Assembly: GCA_963707465.1 (NCBI GenBank)
Contig: CAVPQK010000013.1
Coordinates: forward strand, 1,054,001 to 1,118,000
Source: Bog-159 sp963707465
Lineage (GTDB): Bacteria > Acidobacteriota > Terriglobia > Bryobacterales > Bryobacteraceae
Direction of reading: 5' to 3'
DNA length: 64,000 bases
Positions 15,962 to 24,610 of the stretch are shown here, one piece after another. How positions within the stretch are numbered: the first letter of the stretch is position 1; each line of letters begins with the position of its first letter. The notes beneath the pieces were generated by a model. The model ran no database searches and had not been told where the DNA came from. It worked only from the letters and a program-made list of their open reading frames with translations. A program made the translations under genes and the position numbers.

Positions 15962-17635
15962 GTGATTGTTGCCGGAGTTGATTTCGGGACGCTGAGCGTC
16001 CGCGTATCGATTTTCGATAGCGTGAAAGGCCGGCTGGGCTCGGCCACGGGCGAGTATCCGCTCACCCGCAAAAAGGAGGATCCGGACTACGCCACGCAAT
16101 CGCACCGGGACCACATGGCCGCGCTGGCCGCCGCGATGCGGGGCGCGCTCCAGGCTGCGGGCGTGGATGGCGCGCAACTCGCCGCGTTGGCGCTCGACAC
16201 CACGGGGTCCAGCATCATTCCAGTTGGCGAAGGCATGTTGCCGTTGGACGATTACTACCTGTGGTGCGACCATCGCGCCAAAGGCGAGGCCGCCGAAATC
16301 ACGGCCGCCGGCCGCCACGAAAAACTGGAAGCGCTCGCATGGTGCGGGGGCGTGTACTCGTCCGAATGGGGTTTCTCGAAGCTGCTGCACTGGCTGCGCG
16401 CCAACCCGGACAAGCGCGCGCAGATGGTCACGGCACTGGAGCATTGCGACATGGTAGCCGCGGTGCTGTGCGGCATCACCGCTGCGCGCCAGGCGCCGCG
16501 CAGCGTCTGCGCCATGGGGCACAAGTGGATGTGGAATCGGGAACTGGGCGGATTGCCCGCCGAGGAATTCCTGGTCAAGGTGGACCCGCTGCTGGCGGGC
16601 GTGCGCGACAAGCTGGATGGCCGCTATGCCACGTCGGATCAAATCGCGGGGCATCTTTCGCCGGAGTGGGCCGGAAAACTCGGCCTGCGCGCCGGCATCC
16701 CGATCCCGGTCGGCGCGTTCGACGCGCATTGGGACGCCATCGGCGCCGGCGTGCGAGAAGGCGATGTGGTCAACGTGGTGGGCACGTCCACGTGCATCAT
16801 GGCCATCGCGAAGCAGGTGGATTTGATCCCCGGCGTGTGCGGCGTGGTGAAAGGCTCGATCCACCCCCAGTACTTCGGCATCGAGGCGGGCTTGTCGGCC
16901 ACCGGGGATATCTTCGACGCCATCGCGCGGCGCGCGGGCGCCACGGTGGCGCAGCTTTCGCAAGGCCTGGAGCATTATCGCGGCGGCCAGACCGGCCTGC
17001 TGCGGCTCACTTGGGATAACGGCGACCGCACCGTGCTGGTGAACGCGGAACTGGGCGGCGTGACGCTCGGCTGGAACTTGACGCACACCGCGCAGGACGA
17101 GCTCTTCGCGGCCATCGAGGGCACCGCGTTCCACACGCGCGCGATCTTCGAACGCATGGCCGCGCATGGCGTCGAAATCCGGCGCGTGATTAACGGCGGC
17201 GGCATTCCGCAGAAAAACGAAACGTTGAACCGCGTCTATGCCAACGTGCTGAACAAGCCTGTGCTGGTGCCGGAGGGCGATGTCACCAGCCTCGGTTCTG
17301 CCATCATGGCGTTCATGGCCGCGGGCGCCTTCGAATCGATCGAAGCGGCGCAGCAGGCGCTCTGCCCGCGCTATCGCACCATTGATCCGGATGTGCGCGA
17401 TCGCGCGGCGTACGACCAACTCTATGGGCTGTACAGCAAGCTTTATTTCGCATTCGGCCAGCCCGGTTCCGAAGCCGTCGCCATCGGCGATGTGCTGCCC
17501 GCACTGCGACGGCTCGCGGCACAGGTACGGATGGAGGGCGGCCAATCATGGCCGCAGCCGCCTTTTAGGCGGCCAGAGCCGGCTGAAAGCCGGCTGCGGG
17601 CAGAATTGCCCGCCCCACAAAGAGGACAAGCATGA
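15962..17635 (+). CDS. araB: Ribulokinase (FGGY family)
   Basis: 557 residues from GTG 15962, with AAGGAG 8 nt upstream. Features of AraB: N-terminal phosphate-binding GVDFGTLSVRVSIFD (5-19), LALDTTGSSIIPV, GHKWMWN, the catalytic Asp region PVGAFDAHWDAIGAG (about 250), VVGTSTCIMAI, and the C-terminal NGGGIPQKNETLNRVYANVL with GDVTSLGSAIMA. It phosphorylates L-ribulose. Roughly the last 35 residues (from MEGGQSWPQPPF) are read through an array of four mini-hairpins and have no family counterpart. The stop overlaps the next start (ATGA), coupling it to a GH51 arabinofuranosidase; araD follows. No araA is in the window. Confidence 0.9.
   Translation: MIVAGVDFGTLSVRVSIFDSVKGRLGSATGEYPLTRKKEDPDYATQSHRDHMAALAAAMRGALQAAGVDGAQLAALALDTTGSSIIPVGEGMLPLDDYYLWCDHRAKGEAAEITAAGRHEKLEALAWCGGVYSSEWGFSKLLHWLRANPDKRAQMVTALEHCDMVAAVLCGITAARQAPRSVCAMGHKWMWNRELGGLPAEEFLVKVDPLLAGVRDKLDGRYATSDQIAGHLSPEWAGKLGLRAGIPIPVGAFDAHWDAIGAGVREGDVVNVVGTSTCIMAIAKQVDLIPGVCGVVKGSIHPQYFGIEAGLSATGDIFDAIARRAGATVAQLSQGLEHYRGGQTGLLRLTWDNGDRTVLVNAELGGVTLGWNLTHTAQDELFAAIEGTAFHTRAIFERMAAHGVEIRRVINGGGIPQKNETLNRVYANVLNKPVLVPEGDVTSLGSAIMAFMAAGAFESIEAAQQALCPRYRTIDPDVRDRAAYDQLYGLYSKLYFAFGQPGSEAVAIGDVLPALRRLAAQVRMEGGQSWPQPPFRRPEPAESRLRAELPAPQRGQA
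17538..17613. repeat. Array of four tandem mini-hairpins inside the araB 3' end
   Basis: Four GC-rich palindromes with 7-bp stems follow each other. 17538-17555 is GCGGCCA around ATCA; 17557-17573 is GCCGCCT around TTT; 17578-17594 is GCCGGCT around GAA; 17596-17613 is GCGGGCA around GAAT. All four stems are perfect although their sequences differ. They are translated as the ribulokinase tail. Confidence 0.8.
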
Positions 17636-19260
17636 TGAATAGCAGCAGACGCGACTTTCTGCGCACGGCTGTCGCCGGTGTGGCGTCCGCCACAGCACTT
17701 CGCTCCACCGCGAGCGAAGCCCTGATTGAAGTCTTGCTCGACGAACCCATCGCGACGATCGCGCCCGAGATCTACGGGCACTTCGTCGAAAACCTGGGCG
17801 GCGTGGTCTACGACGGCATCTGGGTGGGCGAGAATTCGCCCATCCCGAACATCGGCGGTCTGCGGAAACAACTGGTGGAGGCCCTGCGGCGCATCAGTCC
17901 ACCAGTGATCCGCTGGCCGGGCGGCTGCTTCGCCGATAGCTACGACTGGCGCGACGGAATCGGGCCGCGCGACAAGCGTCCCCGGCGCACGAACTTCTGG
18001 GCCGGCGCGGCCGAGTGGCCCAAGAACGCGAGCCACACCGGCCCGCAGAGCTACGATCCGAACCAGTTCGGCACCGTCGAGTTCGCGCGGTTCTGCAAGG
18101 CCGCGGGAGCCCAACCCTACTTCGCGGCCAACATGCGTGGATCGACCGCCCAGGATTTCAACCGCTGGGTGGAGTATTGCAATTCGCCCGCAGGGACCAC
18201 CACGCTGGCGGATCAGCGCGCGGCCGATGGAGAGCGCGACGCGCTGAACGTGCGCTATTGGGGCGTCGGCAACGAGGCCTGGGGCTGCGGCGGATCGTTC
18301 ACGCCCGAAGACTACTGCACCGAGTTTCTGCGGTTCACCGCGTGGGTGCCGGGCTTCGGCGTGCCGCTCGCTTTCGTCGGCTCCGGCCCGAACGGAAACG
18401 ATCTCGACTGGACGCGGCGCTTCTTCGCGAAGGCCGCGCAGAAGGGCGAATTGGGCCGCATGTGGGGTTGGTCGATGCACCATTACGCCTGGAACGCCAG
18501 CGCCGGCCGAACTACGGATTGGTCCGCGGGCAAAGGCGACGCCCTGCGCTTCGACGCCGAACAATATTACGAAATCCTGCGGGAGGCGAATCAGATGGAT
18601 TCGTTCATCGCGGCCCAGTGGGCCGTGATGGGCGAACTGGACCGGCGGCACCATGTAAAACTTGTGGTGGATGAGTGGGGCGCCTGGTATGCGCCCGGCA
18701 CCGAACCTTTCGCCGAGGCGCTGCTGGGGCAGCAGAACACCATGCGCGACGCGGTGCTGGCGGGAATGACACTGGACACGTTCAACCGGCACGCGGACAA
18801 GGTCGGCATGGCGGCGGTGGCGCAGCTTGTGAACAATCTGCAATCGCTGTTCTTCGCGCATGAAGACCAGTTCTGCATGACGCCCACGTATCATGTTTTC
18901 CAAATGTACCGGGCGCATCAGGGAGCGCAGTCGCTGCGCGTGCTGGTGTCCGCACCGGCGATTTATAAGGGCCTGCCGGGCCTATCGTGTTCCGCCTCGC
19001 TGCGCGGGAAAGCGCTGACCCTGACCATCACGAACCCCAGCCTGGATCAGCCGCGCGAAGTCGAGATCGGGCTGCGCGGCGCGAGTCCGGCATCGGCGAA
19101 AGCCGTGGTTCTGGCATCCTCCGACGCGCATGCGCACAATAGCTTCGCGAGTCCGCGCGCCGTCGAGCCGCGCGACGAGCAGGTGCAAACGGCGGGCCCG
19201 CGCTTCACCCGCCGGTTCCCGCCGGCCTCGGTGACGAAGCTGGAGTTCGTTCTGGCATAA
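17632..19260 (+). CDS. GH51 alpha-L-arabinofuranosidase, Tat-exported
   Basis: 542 residues. The start ATGATG overlaps the araB stop. A twin-arginine signal (SRRDFLRTAVAGVASATAL) opens the protein, pointing to export in folded form. GH51 hallmarks: IYGHFVENLGG, VIRWPGGCFADSYDWRDGIG (about 93-112), the acid/base Glu in WGVGNEAWG (about 214) and the nucleophile Glu in VVDEWGAWY (about 348), then a C-terminal beta-sandwich. It removes terminal arabinofuranose from arabinan or arabinoxylan, feeding the araB/araD genes around it. A second GH51 gene lies at 21072-22634 on the other strand. Confidence 0.92.
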   Translation: MMNSSRRDFLRTAVAGVASATALRSTASEALIEVLLDEPIATIAPEIYGHFVENLGGVVYDGIWVGENSPIPNIGGLRKQLVEALRRISPPVIRWPGGCFADSYDWRDGIGPRDKRPRRTNFWAGAAEWPKNASHTGPQSYDPNQFGTVEFARFCKAAGAQPYFAANMRGSTAQDFNRWVEYCNSPAGTTTLADQRAADGERDALNVRYWGVGNEAWGCGGSFTPEDYCTEFLRFTAWVPGFGVPLAFVGSGPNGNDLDWTRRFFAKAAQKGELGRMWGWSMHHYAWNASAGRTTDWSAGKGDALRFDAEQYYEILREANQMDSFIAAQWAVMGELDRRHHVKLVVDEWGAWYAPGTEPFAEALLGQQNTMRDAVLAGMTLDTFNRHADKVGMAAVAQLVNNLQSLFFAHEDQFCMTPTYHVFQMYRAHQGAQSLRVLVSAPAIYKGLPGLSCSASLRGKALTLTITNPSLDQPREVEIGLRGASPASAKAVVLASSDAHAHNSFASPRAVEPRDEQVQTAGPRFTRRFPPASVTKLEFVLA

Positions 19261-19269
19261 TCAAACAAC

Positions 19270-19959
19270 ATGCTGGAAGATCTTCGCGAGCAAGTGCTCG
19301 AAGCCAACCTGGAGTTGGTCCGCAGAGGCCTGGTGCTGTACACCTTCGGCAACGCCAGCGGGATTTCGCGCGCGGAGGGTCTAGTGGCCATCAAGCCGAG
19401 CGGCGTCCCGTACGAAGGCATGCGCCCGGAGGACCTGGTGATTACCGATCTCGAAGGGCGTATCGTCGAAGGCGCGCTGCGGCCGTCGTCGGATCTGGCC
19501 ACGCACCTGGTGCTGTATCGCGCGTTTCCAGGGATTGGCGGCGTGGTCCACACGCACTCGCGTTATGCCACTTCCTGGGCGCAGGCGCGGCGTCCTATCC
19601 CGTGCCTGGGCACCACCCATGCAGACTATTTTCGCGGCCCCGTGCCGGTGACCCGGGCGATGTCGCCGCAGGAAATTGAAGCGGCCTACGAGGCCAACAC
19701 GGGTGAGGTGATCGCCCGTCACTTCGCCGGCGGCGATGCGATGGAAGTACCGGCGGTGCTGGTCGCGGGGCACGGCCCGTTTTGCTGGGGACCATCGGCT
19801 GCCGAAGCGGCGCACAATGCAGTGATACTGGAGTATGTCGCGGAGATGGCGTACTACAGCGTGACACTGGCAGATGCGGCGCAAGAGCTACATCCCGCGC
19901 ATTTGGATAAGCACTTCCTGCGCAAGCACGGAGTTAGCGCTTATTACGGGCAGAAGTAG
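19270..19959 (+). CDS. araD: L-ribulose-5-phosphate 4-epimerase
   Basis: 229 residues of the class II aldolase/AraD family. Visible are LYTFGNASGISRAEG, VAIKPSGVPYEGM, the zinc-binding pair in GVVHTHSRYATSWAQA (His about 95 and 97), TTHADYFRG, and the third zinc His in VAGHGPFCWG (about 171). It converts L-ribulose-5-phosphate to D-xylulose-5-phosphate, the last step of L-arabinose entry into the pentose phosphate pathway. It lies 9 bases after the GH51 gene, at the end of the hicB-araB-GH51-araD run. It is convergent with galM (3 bases apart). Confidence 0.92.
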   Translation: MLEDLREQVLEANLELVRRGLVLYTFGNASGISRAEGLVAIKPSGVPYEGMRPEDLVITDLEGRIVEGALRPSSDLATHLVLYRAFPGIGGVVHTHSRYATSWAQARRPIPCLGTTHADYFRGPVPVTRAMSPQEIEAAYEANTGEVIARHFAGGDAMEVPAVLVAGHGPFCWGPSAAEAAHNAVILEYVAEMAYYSVTLADAAQELHPAHLDKHFLRKHGVSAYYGQK

Positions 19960-19962
19960 CTA

Positions 19963-21075
19963 TTAAGCCCCTGTCGAGAACCGGTAAACGGTCGTAGTGT
20001 GATACACCCCGCCGGGCTTCAACTCAGTCGACGGAAAACTCGGATGATTCGGCGAATCCGGATAGTGCTGCGTCTCCAGGCATAAAGCGGAGCGCCGCCC
20101 GTAAACCTTGCCACCTTTGCCCGTAAGCGTGCCATCCAGGAAATTGCCGGTGTAGAACTGGATGGCCGGCTCCGTGGTCAACACCTCCATCACCCGTCCG
20201 GACTTCGCCTCCGTCACCTTCGCGGCCAGCGACAGCCCGTCTCCGGTGCGGTTCAAAATGAAGTTGTGATCGTAGCCGCCGCCCAGCGCGATTTGCTCAT
20301 CGTTCGATCCGATACGCTCGCCAATCGCATGCGGCTGGCGGAAATCGAACGGCGTGCCCTCTACATTCCGCAGTTCGCCAGTCGGGATGAGGCCCTTATC
20401 CACCGGAGTGTAGCGATCCGCGTTGAGAGTCAACTGGTCCGCCAGAATGTCGCCTTCGCCCTGCCCGGCCAGGTTGAAGTACGAGTGATTGGTAAGGTTC
20501 AGCACTGTATCTTTGTCGGTGGTCGCCGTGTAATCTATCTTCAGTTCGTTGTTATCAGTCAGCGTATAGACCACCGTCACCGATAAGTTACCCGGATAAC
20601 CCTCCTCGCCATCTTTACTCAAGTAAGTCAGTTCCAATGACTGTCCCGGCCCCGGCTTGGCTTTCCATAGCACCTTGTCGAAGCCGCGTGTTCCCCCGTG
20701 CAGCGAGTTATCGCCATCGTTCTTCGCCAGCTTGTATTCCACGCCATCCAGCGTGAACCGGGCATGCGCGATACGGTTGCCATATCGTCCGATGAGCGCG
20801 CCGAAGTAAGGCGGCGGCTTCAGGTATCCGTTGAAATCGTCGAAGCCGAGCACGATGTCGCCCAGCGCGCCCGTGCGGTCGGGAACTTTCAGCGAAACAA
20901 TCACGCCTCCGTACGTCGAGATATCCGCCTCGACGCCCTTGGCGTTCTTCAGCGTATACAGTTCGACGGTTTCACCCGACGGTGTCTTGCCGAACTCGCG
21001 GCTGCCGTTTGACGAACAATTCGTGGTCATTAGGGTTACGACAATTATAAGCGGTATCGCAATGCGTGCGGTCAC
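19963..21075 (-). CDS. galM: Aldose 1-epimerase, exported
   Basis: 370 residues from GTG 21075, overlapping the upstream GH51 stop as GTGA; the longer open frame is antisense-like and rejected. The N-terminus (TARIAIPLIIVVTLMTTNCS) looks like a signal or lipoprotein peptide with a Cys at about 19. Galactose mutarotase motifs follow: NRIAHARFTLDG, LAKNDGDNSLHGGTRGFDK, LTNHSYFNLAGQGEGDIL and the catalytic Glu near the C-terminus (CLETQHYPDSPNHPSFPS). It interconverts alpha and beta anomers of sugars released outside the cytoplasm, probably arabinose here given the operon with GH51. Confidence 0.9.
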   Translation of the reverse strand: MTARIAIPLIIVVTLMTTNCSSNGSREFGKTPSGETVELYTLKNAKGVEADISTYGGVIVSLKVPDRTGALGDIVLGFDDFNGYLKPPPYFGALIGRYGNRIAHARFTLDGVEYKLAKNDGDNSLHGGTRGFDKVLWKAKPGPGQSLELTYLSKDGEEGYPGNLSVTVVYTLTDNNELKIDYTATTDKDTVLNLTNHSYFNLAGQGEGDILADQLTLNADRYTPVDKGLIPTGELRNVEGTPFDFRQPHAIGERIGSNDEQIALGGGYDHNFILNRTGDGLSLAAKVTEAKSGRVMEVLTTEPAIQFYTGNFLDGTLTGKGGKVYGRRSALCLETQHYPDSPNHPSFPSTELKPGGVYHTTTVYRFSTGA

Positions 21076-22634
21076 ATGAGCCTCGCCTTCAACATGGTAT
21101 ACGAATGCGCGGGGAAACTGTAGGCCAGCCGGTTCCCCTGTGCCGCCGCGGAGCGTTCCACGGCGCGCACCTTGGTCGAGCCGAAGTCGTTTTCCGCCTT
21201 GATATCGGGGCCGTTCACCTCCCATGCTTCCGCAGTGCCGGAGAATTTCTTGTCTTGGGCCTCGAAGTCCGCCTCGATGGCCCGCTCCGGATGGCGGTTC
21301 ACCACATTCAGCACCAGTGCGCCGTTGTCGTACGCAGCCGAGATATCCAGATAGGGCACGTCGCCGAACCGCTTGCTCGTGTATTTCGGACTATCCACGA
21401 ACAGTTCGAGCGACTTACCCTTGCTGTTATTGGCGAACAGTTGCAGCGGATAGTAAATGGTCTGCAGGAACAAACCTTTCTCGCTGGCAAACATGGGCGC
21501 GATAACATTCACCAGTTGCGCCATGTTGGCTATCTTCACGATGTGCGCGTGGTTCACGAACGTGTTCAGGAAAGTCGCCACCACCAGTGCGTCTTCCAGG
21601 TTATAGCGCTCCTCCAGGATGCGCCGGCCCTGCTCCTTCCCCTCCCCGCGCGCGCGATACCAGACGTTCCACTCATCCCACGCGATGTAGATGCGGGGGC
21701 TGGCGGGCTCACCGGATAGTGCGGCGTCGATGATCCCTTCCGCGGTCTTGATGCGGCTGGCAAGCTCGACCGAGCTGCCCATAAACTCGCCAAAGTCGTT
21801 GCCGCGATTTCCGACGTACATATGTAGCGACAGATAGTCGACGTGATGCTTCAGGTGCTCCAGAACCGTCCGGTTCCAGCCCGTCCAGTCCGCTGTGGGG
21901 CCGAAATTCGAAGAGCCCGCCGCAATCAACTTGACGCTGGGGTCTGTCCACTTCATCAGCTTCGCGGCTTCCAGCGCGAATTTGCCGTAATCGTCCGCCG
22001 AACGGTGTCCCATTTGCCAGGGGCCGTCCATCTCATTGCCCAGCCCCCAGTAAGTCACTTTCCAGGGCTGTGCGCGGCCATTCTGTTTGCGCAGGCGCGT
22101 CATGGCCGTATCCTCGGACGAATTGCAGTATTCCACCCATTGCTGGGCCTGCTGCCAGGATCCGACCCCCAGGTTGGTGCAGAAGTACGGCTCGGCGCCG
22201 AGCTTCTCGACGTACTGCATGAATTCGTGCGTGCCGAAGCGGTTGTCTTCCACCGTCCCCCAGGCCATCTCCAGCCGGCGCGGGCGCTGGTCGCGCGGAC
22301 CGATGCCGTCCATCCAGTTGTAATTCGAAGAAAAGTTGCCGCCGGGCCAACGCAGCAGGGTGACGTTCAGCTTCTTGGCCGCGTCCAGCACGTCGCGGCG
22401 GAAGCCGTCCGAGTCCGATAGTGGCGAGCCTTCGTCGAAGACGCCGCCTTCGATGCAGCGTCCCAGGTGCTCGATGAAGTTGCCGTAGATCTTGGGGTCG
22501 ATATCTCCGATCACCCGTTCGGTGTCGATCTTGATGCGTGCGCGGGCCGGAGCCGGCTGGGCGCGCAGGATCCATGGCGCGGCGGCCAGACCTTTAGCAA
22601 AACTGCGGCGTGAAAGCGGCGGGGCTATTTTCAT
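21072..22634 (-). CDS. GH51 alpha-L-arabinofuranosidase, second copy
   Basis: 520 residues from ATG 22634. A Tat-like start (LSRRSFAKGLAAAPWILRAQ) is visible. Motifs: IYGNFIEHLGRCIEGG, TLLRWPGGNFSSNYNWMDG (about 92-110), acid/base Glu in YWGLGNEMDG (about 201), nucleophile Glu in AWDEWNVWY (about 321), and a C-terminal domain ending SFPAHSYTMLKARLM. It is clearly a different subfamily from the copy at 17632-19260, so the two probably differ in linkage preference. It is followed, with a 4-base overlap, by galM. Together the locus handles extracytoplasmic arabinan breakdown. Confidence 0.92.
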   Translation of the reverse strand: MKIAPPLSRRSFAKGLAAAPWILRAQPAPARARIKIDTERVIGDIDPKIYGNFIEHLGRCIEGGVFDEGSPLSDSDGFRRDVLDAAKKLNVTLLRWPGGNFSSNYNWMDGIGPRDQRPRRLEMAWGTVEDNRFGTHEFMQYVEKLGAEPYFCTNLGVGSWQQAQQWVEYCNSSEDTAMTRLRKQNGRAQPWKVTYWGLGNEMDGPWQMGHRSADDYGKFALEAAKLMKWTDPSVKLIAAGSSNFGPTADWTGWNRTVLEHLKHHVDYLSLHMYVGNRGNDFGEFMGSSVELASRIKTAEGIIDAALSGEPASPRIYIAWDEWNVWYRARGEGKEQGRRILEERYNLEDALVVATFLNTFVNHAHIVKIANMAQLVNVIAPMFASEKGLFLQTIYYPLQLFANNSKGKSLELFVDSPKYTSKRFGDVPYLDISAAYDNGALVLNVVNRHPERAIEADFEAQDKKFSGTAEAWEVNGPDIKAENDFGSTKVRAVERSAAAQGNRLAYSFPAHSYTMLKARLM

Positions 22635-22662
22635 GTGACGACCAGAACCGCAGTATACCGTG

Positions 22663-22708
22663 GCGCACGCACTCCTGCGGTCGCCCGGCGCCGGTTTCTG
22701 GCGCCAAA
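22663..22708. repeat. Dispersed 46-base repeat, copy 1
   Basis: Shares about 41 of 46 positions with 26532-26577, including the word ACTCCTGCGGTCGCC. It contains a hairpin GGCGCC-GGTTTCT-GGCGCC at 22687-22705. It sits between the divergent GH51 and EF-hand genes. Confidence 0.7.
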
Positions 22709-22737
22709 ACCCGGCATAATAATCATAGGAGTCAGTC

Positions 22738-23070
22738 ATGCCAAGACGAACGAACATCTTATGGGCCGTGGCGATCGTCGCAGTCTTAGCCGCACTCTGG
22801 AGCATGCCAGGAACGGCGCCGGCACAAACAACCGCTTCCGCTCCGAAGCCGCTGGATAAGCTGGCCATCGGGGAGGCCGAGGTCACCCAACTGCTGCTCC
22901 TCATGGACACCGACAAGAACGGCAAGATCTCCAAGAAGGAGTTCATGGCGTTCATGGATGCGGAGTTTGAGAGACTGGATAAGGACAAGAGCGGCGAGTT
23001 GGACGCCAAAGAACTGCGGCAATCGAAACTGCGTGTCAGTCACCCCGCGCCTCCGTTAGCGGGGAAGTAA
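22738..23070 (+). CDS. Secreted EF-hand calcium-binding protein
   Basis: 110 residues; AGGAG stands 6 nt before ATG 22738. A hydrophobic signal (ILWAVAIVAVLAALWSMPGTAPAQ) precedes a compact domain with two EF-hand loops: MDTDKNGKISKKEF (about 56-69) and LDKDKSGELDAKEL (about 79-92), both with the Asp-x-Asp-x-Asn/Ser-Gly spacing that binds calcium. It is probably periplasmic. Partner unknown; it is convergent with the PspA-cluster gene at 23075, ending 4 bases away. Confidence 0.85.
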   Translation: MPRRTNILWAVAIVAVLAALWSMPGTAPAQTTASAPKPLDKLAIGEAEVTQLLLLMDTDKNGKISKKEFMAFMDAEFERLDKDKSGELDAKELRQSKLRVSHPAPPLAGK

Positions 23071-23074
23071 CCAG

Positions 23075-24580
23075 TTAGTGCCGGCGGCCGAACGACCGTC
23101 CTCCCGACGGCGGCCGGAAGCTGGGGTGGAAGCTGGGCGCGCTTCTGGGCCGGAATCCCGAGCTGGGCGGCTTCGCGCCGGAGCCGAACGAGCGTCCCGC
23201 GCTGCTCTCCCCGCTTTTCAATCCGCCGCTCGAGTACTTTGAGCTGCCGTAGCCGCCCGCGCTACGCATGTAGCGGCTATCGGAATAGTGTTGCTGGGTG
23301 AAGGTGCCGTGCGTGCCGTATTTGGGCGCGCCGCCGCCTTCATCCCGCCCGTAGTAAGTCTGGCCGCCCGAGCGCGCGGTCCGATACGATTCCCATTCGT
23401 AGGATGGTATCGGCCGGTAGCTGTGTCCCCACAGCAGATCGCGCATCAGCGCATATTGCCCGTAGAACACCCAGAAGTTGCCGCCGCTCGAGTGGTCCCA
23501 GTAGCCGTACTGGTTGCGCTCCCCAACCGGCGCCATGTAAGCGAAACCCGCCGGCTCGGCCACCTCGTCGACTTCGGTATCGTACTTGCCCACCGCCTTG
23601 TGCGCGATCGACATGCCGATGTTGTTTTCGCAAACCTGGTAAGTGGCGCGCGGAATCTCCGACCACGCCTCGTCGGAAGTGGTGACGCCATCCTTTCCCG
23701 CCGCATCCGGAAACTTCGTCTTGACCGTGCGGACCTCTTCCTCGTAATCGCGCGATCCGCCGGACTTGCGGTCGCGCAGATCCACCAGAATCTTGTCCCA
23801 CGATGTATAAAGCTGGCCGGTCAGCGACTGCAGTTCCTGCGTGCGCGCCGGCAGTGTGGCCACGTCGGTATGCAGCGTCTCCGCGGAACTCAGCAGACCG
23901 GCGTAATCGAGCCCAGCCAGATCCTTGGACTCCGCCTTCCGGCGCATAGCGTCGCTCGATTCCCAGGCTTTCTCGCCTTCGGCGGGAATCGCGCGCAGCG
24001 CGGCCAGGCGCGTGTCCAGATCGGATTTCTTCTGCGGCCAATCCGTGTCGGCCCGCGTAACCACCGCGGCCACCGGCGTGAAATCCCAGTGTTCCAGCGT
24101 CTGGTGGTCGGCCGCCATCTGCTGCAGCTCGGTGGGCAGATTGCGCTTCATGTCCACCCAGTGCTGCGCCTCGGTCTGGATCGCCGTGGCCTCGTTCACC
24201 GCCCCGGCCCGCAGGGCGCGCTCTTCTTTCAGCAGTTGTTCAGCCCGCGGTTGATCCTGGCGGCGGTTGGCCTTCAGCAGCTTGTCGAGCGCCGCCGCGT
24301 CGCGTTGCGCGCCCGCCAGCTCGCCGGCCGCGATGCGGAAGCGCTCCGGGAAGGCCGTCGCCATATCGTGCGCGCGGAACAGGTCCGGATCGGATGACAG
24401 TTCGCGCGTCACCTCGTCTTCGGCGCCTTGGAACTGTTTACCGCTCAGGGTAAGCTGTTGCGCCTCGGTGCCAATGTCCGCGCGCACCTTGCGCGGCAGA
24501 TTGTCGAACCCCGCGAACAGGACAATAACAATCAGGAAACTCAGAATGACGGCTAAGACTTCGAGCCCTCGACGGCTCAT
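23075..24580 (-). CDS. Membrane-anchored coiled-coil protein of the PspA cluster
   Basis: 501 residues. One N-terminal membrane segment (VLAVILSFLIVIVLFAGF, about 7-24) is followed by a long charged helical region (about 30-300) likely to form coiled coil. A conserved-looking aromatic part follows (YGYWDHSSGGNFWVFYGQYA, about 365-385), then a low-complexity Ser/Gly/Arg tail ending in SGGRSFGRRH. I know no named family. It is the last gene of a minus-strand run with a YbjN/CesT-like gene, pspA and a DUF4178-like gene, so a role in envelope maintenance is inferred. Confidence 0.7.
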   Translation of the reverse strand: MSRRGLEVLAVILSFLIVIVLFAGFDNLPRKVRADIGTEAQQLTLSGKQFQGAEDEVTRELSSDPDLFRAHDMATAFPERFRIAAGELAGAQRDAAALDKLLKANRRQDQPRAEQLLKEERALRAGAVNEATAIQTEAQHWVDMKRNLPTELQQMAADHQTLEHWDFTPVAAVVTRADTDWPQKKSDLDTRLAALRAIPAEGEKAWESSDAMRRKAESKDLAGLDYAGLLSSAETLHTDVATLPARTQELQSLTGQLYTSWDKILVDLRDRKSGGSRDYEEEVRTVKTKFPDAAGKDGVTTSDEAWSEIPRATYQVCENNIGMSIAHKAVGKYDTEVDEVAEPAGFAYMAPVGERNQYGYWDHSSGGNFWVFYGQYALMRDLLWGHSYRPIPSYEWESYRTARSGGQTYYGRDEGGGAPKYGTHGTFTQQHYSDSRYMRSAGGYGSSKYSSGGLKSGESSAGRSFGSGAKPPSSGFRPRSAPSFHPSFRPPSGGRSFGRRH

Positions 24581-24592
24581 GATGTGCTCCTT

Positions 24593-24610
24593 GGCAGGCT
24601 GACGCCTGTC
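24593..24610. repeat. Single mini-hairpin within the PspA cluster
   Basis: Stem GGCAGGC/GCCTGTC (one G-T pair) around TGAC, filling the 30-base gap between the DUF4178-like gene and the coiled-coil gene. It may tune expression of the last gene. Confidence 0.5.

Noticed and set aside
17538..17613. CRISPR-like repeat array
   Set aside because: Units are different palindromes without identical repeats or regular spacers.
15935..18918. Long minus-strand frames opposite araB and the GH51 gene
   Set aside because: Antisense to well-conserved enzymes, low-complexity Arg/Ala composition, no motifs or ribosome sites.
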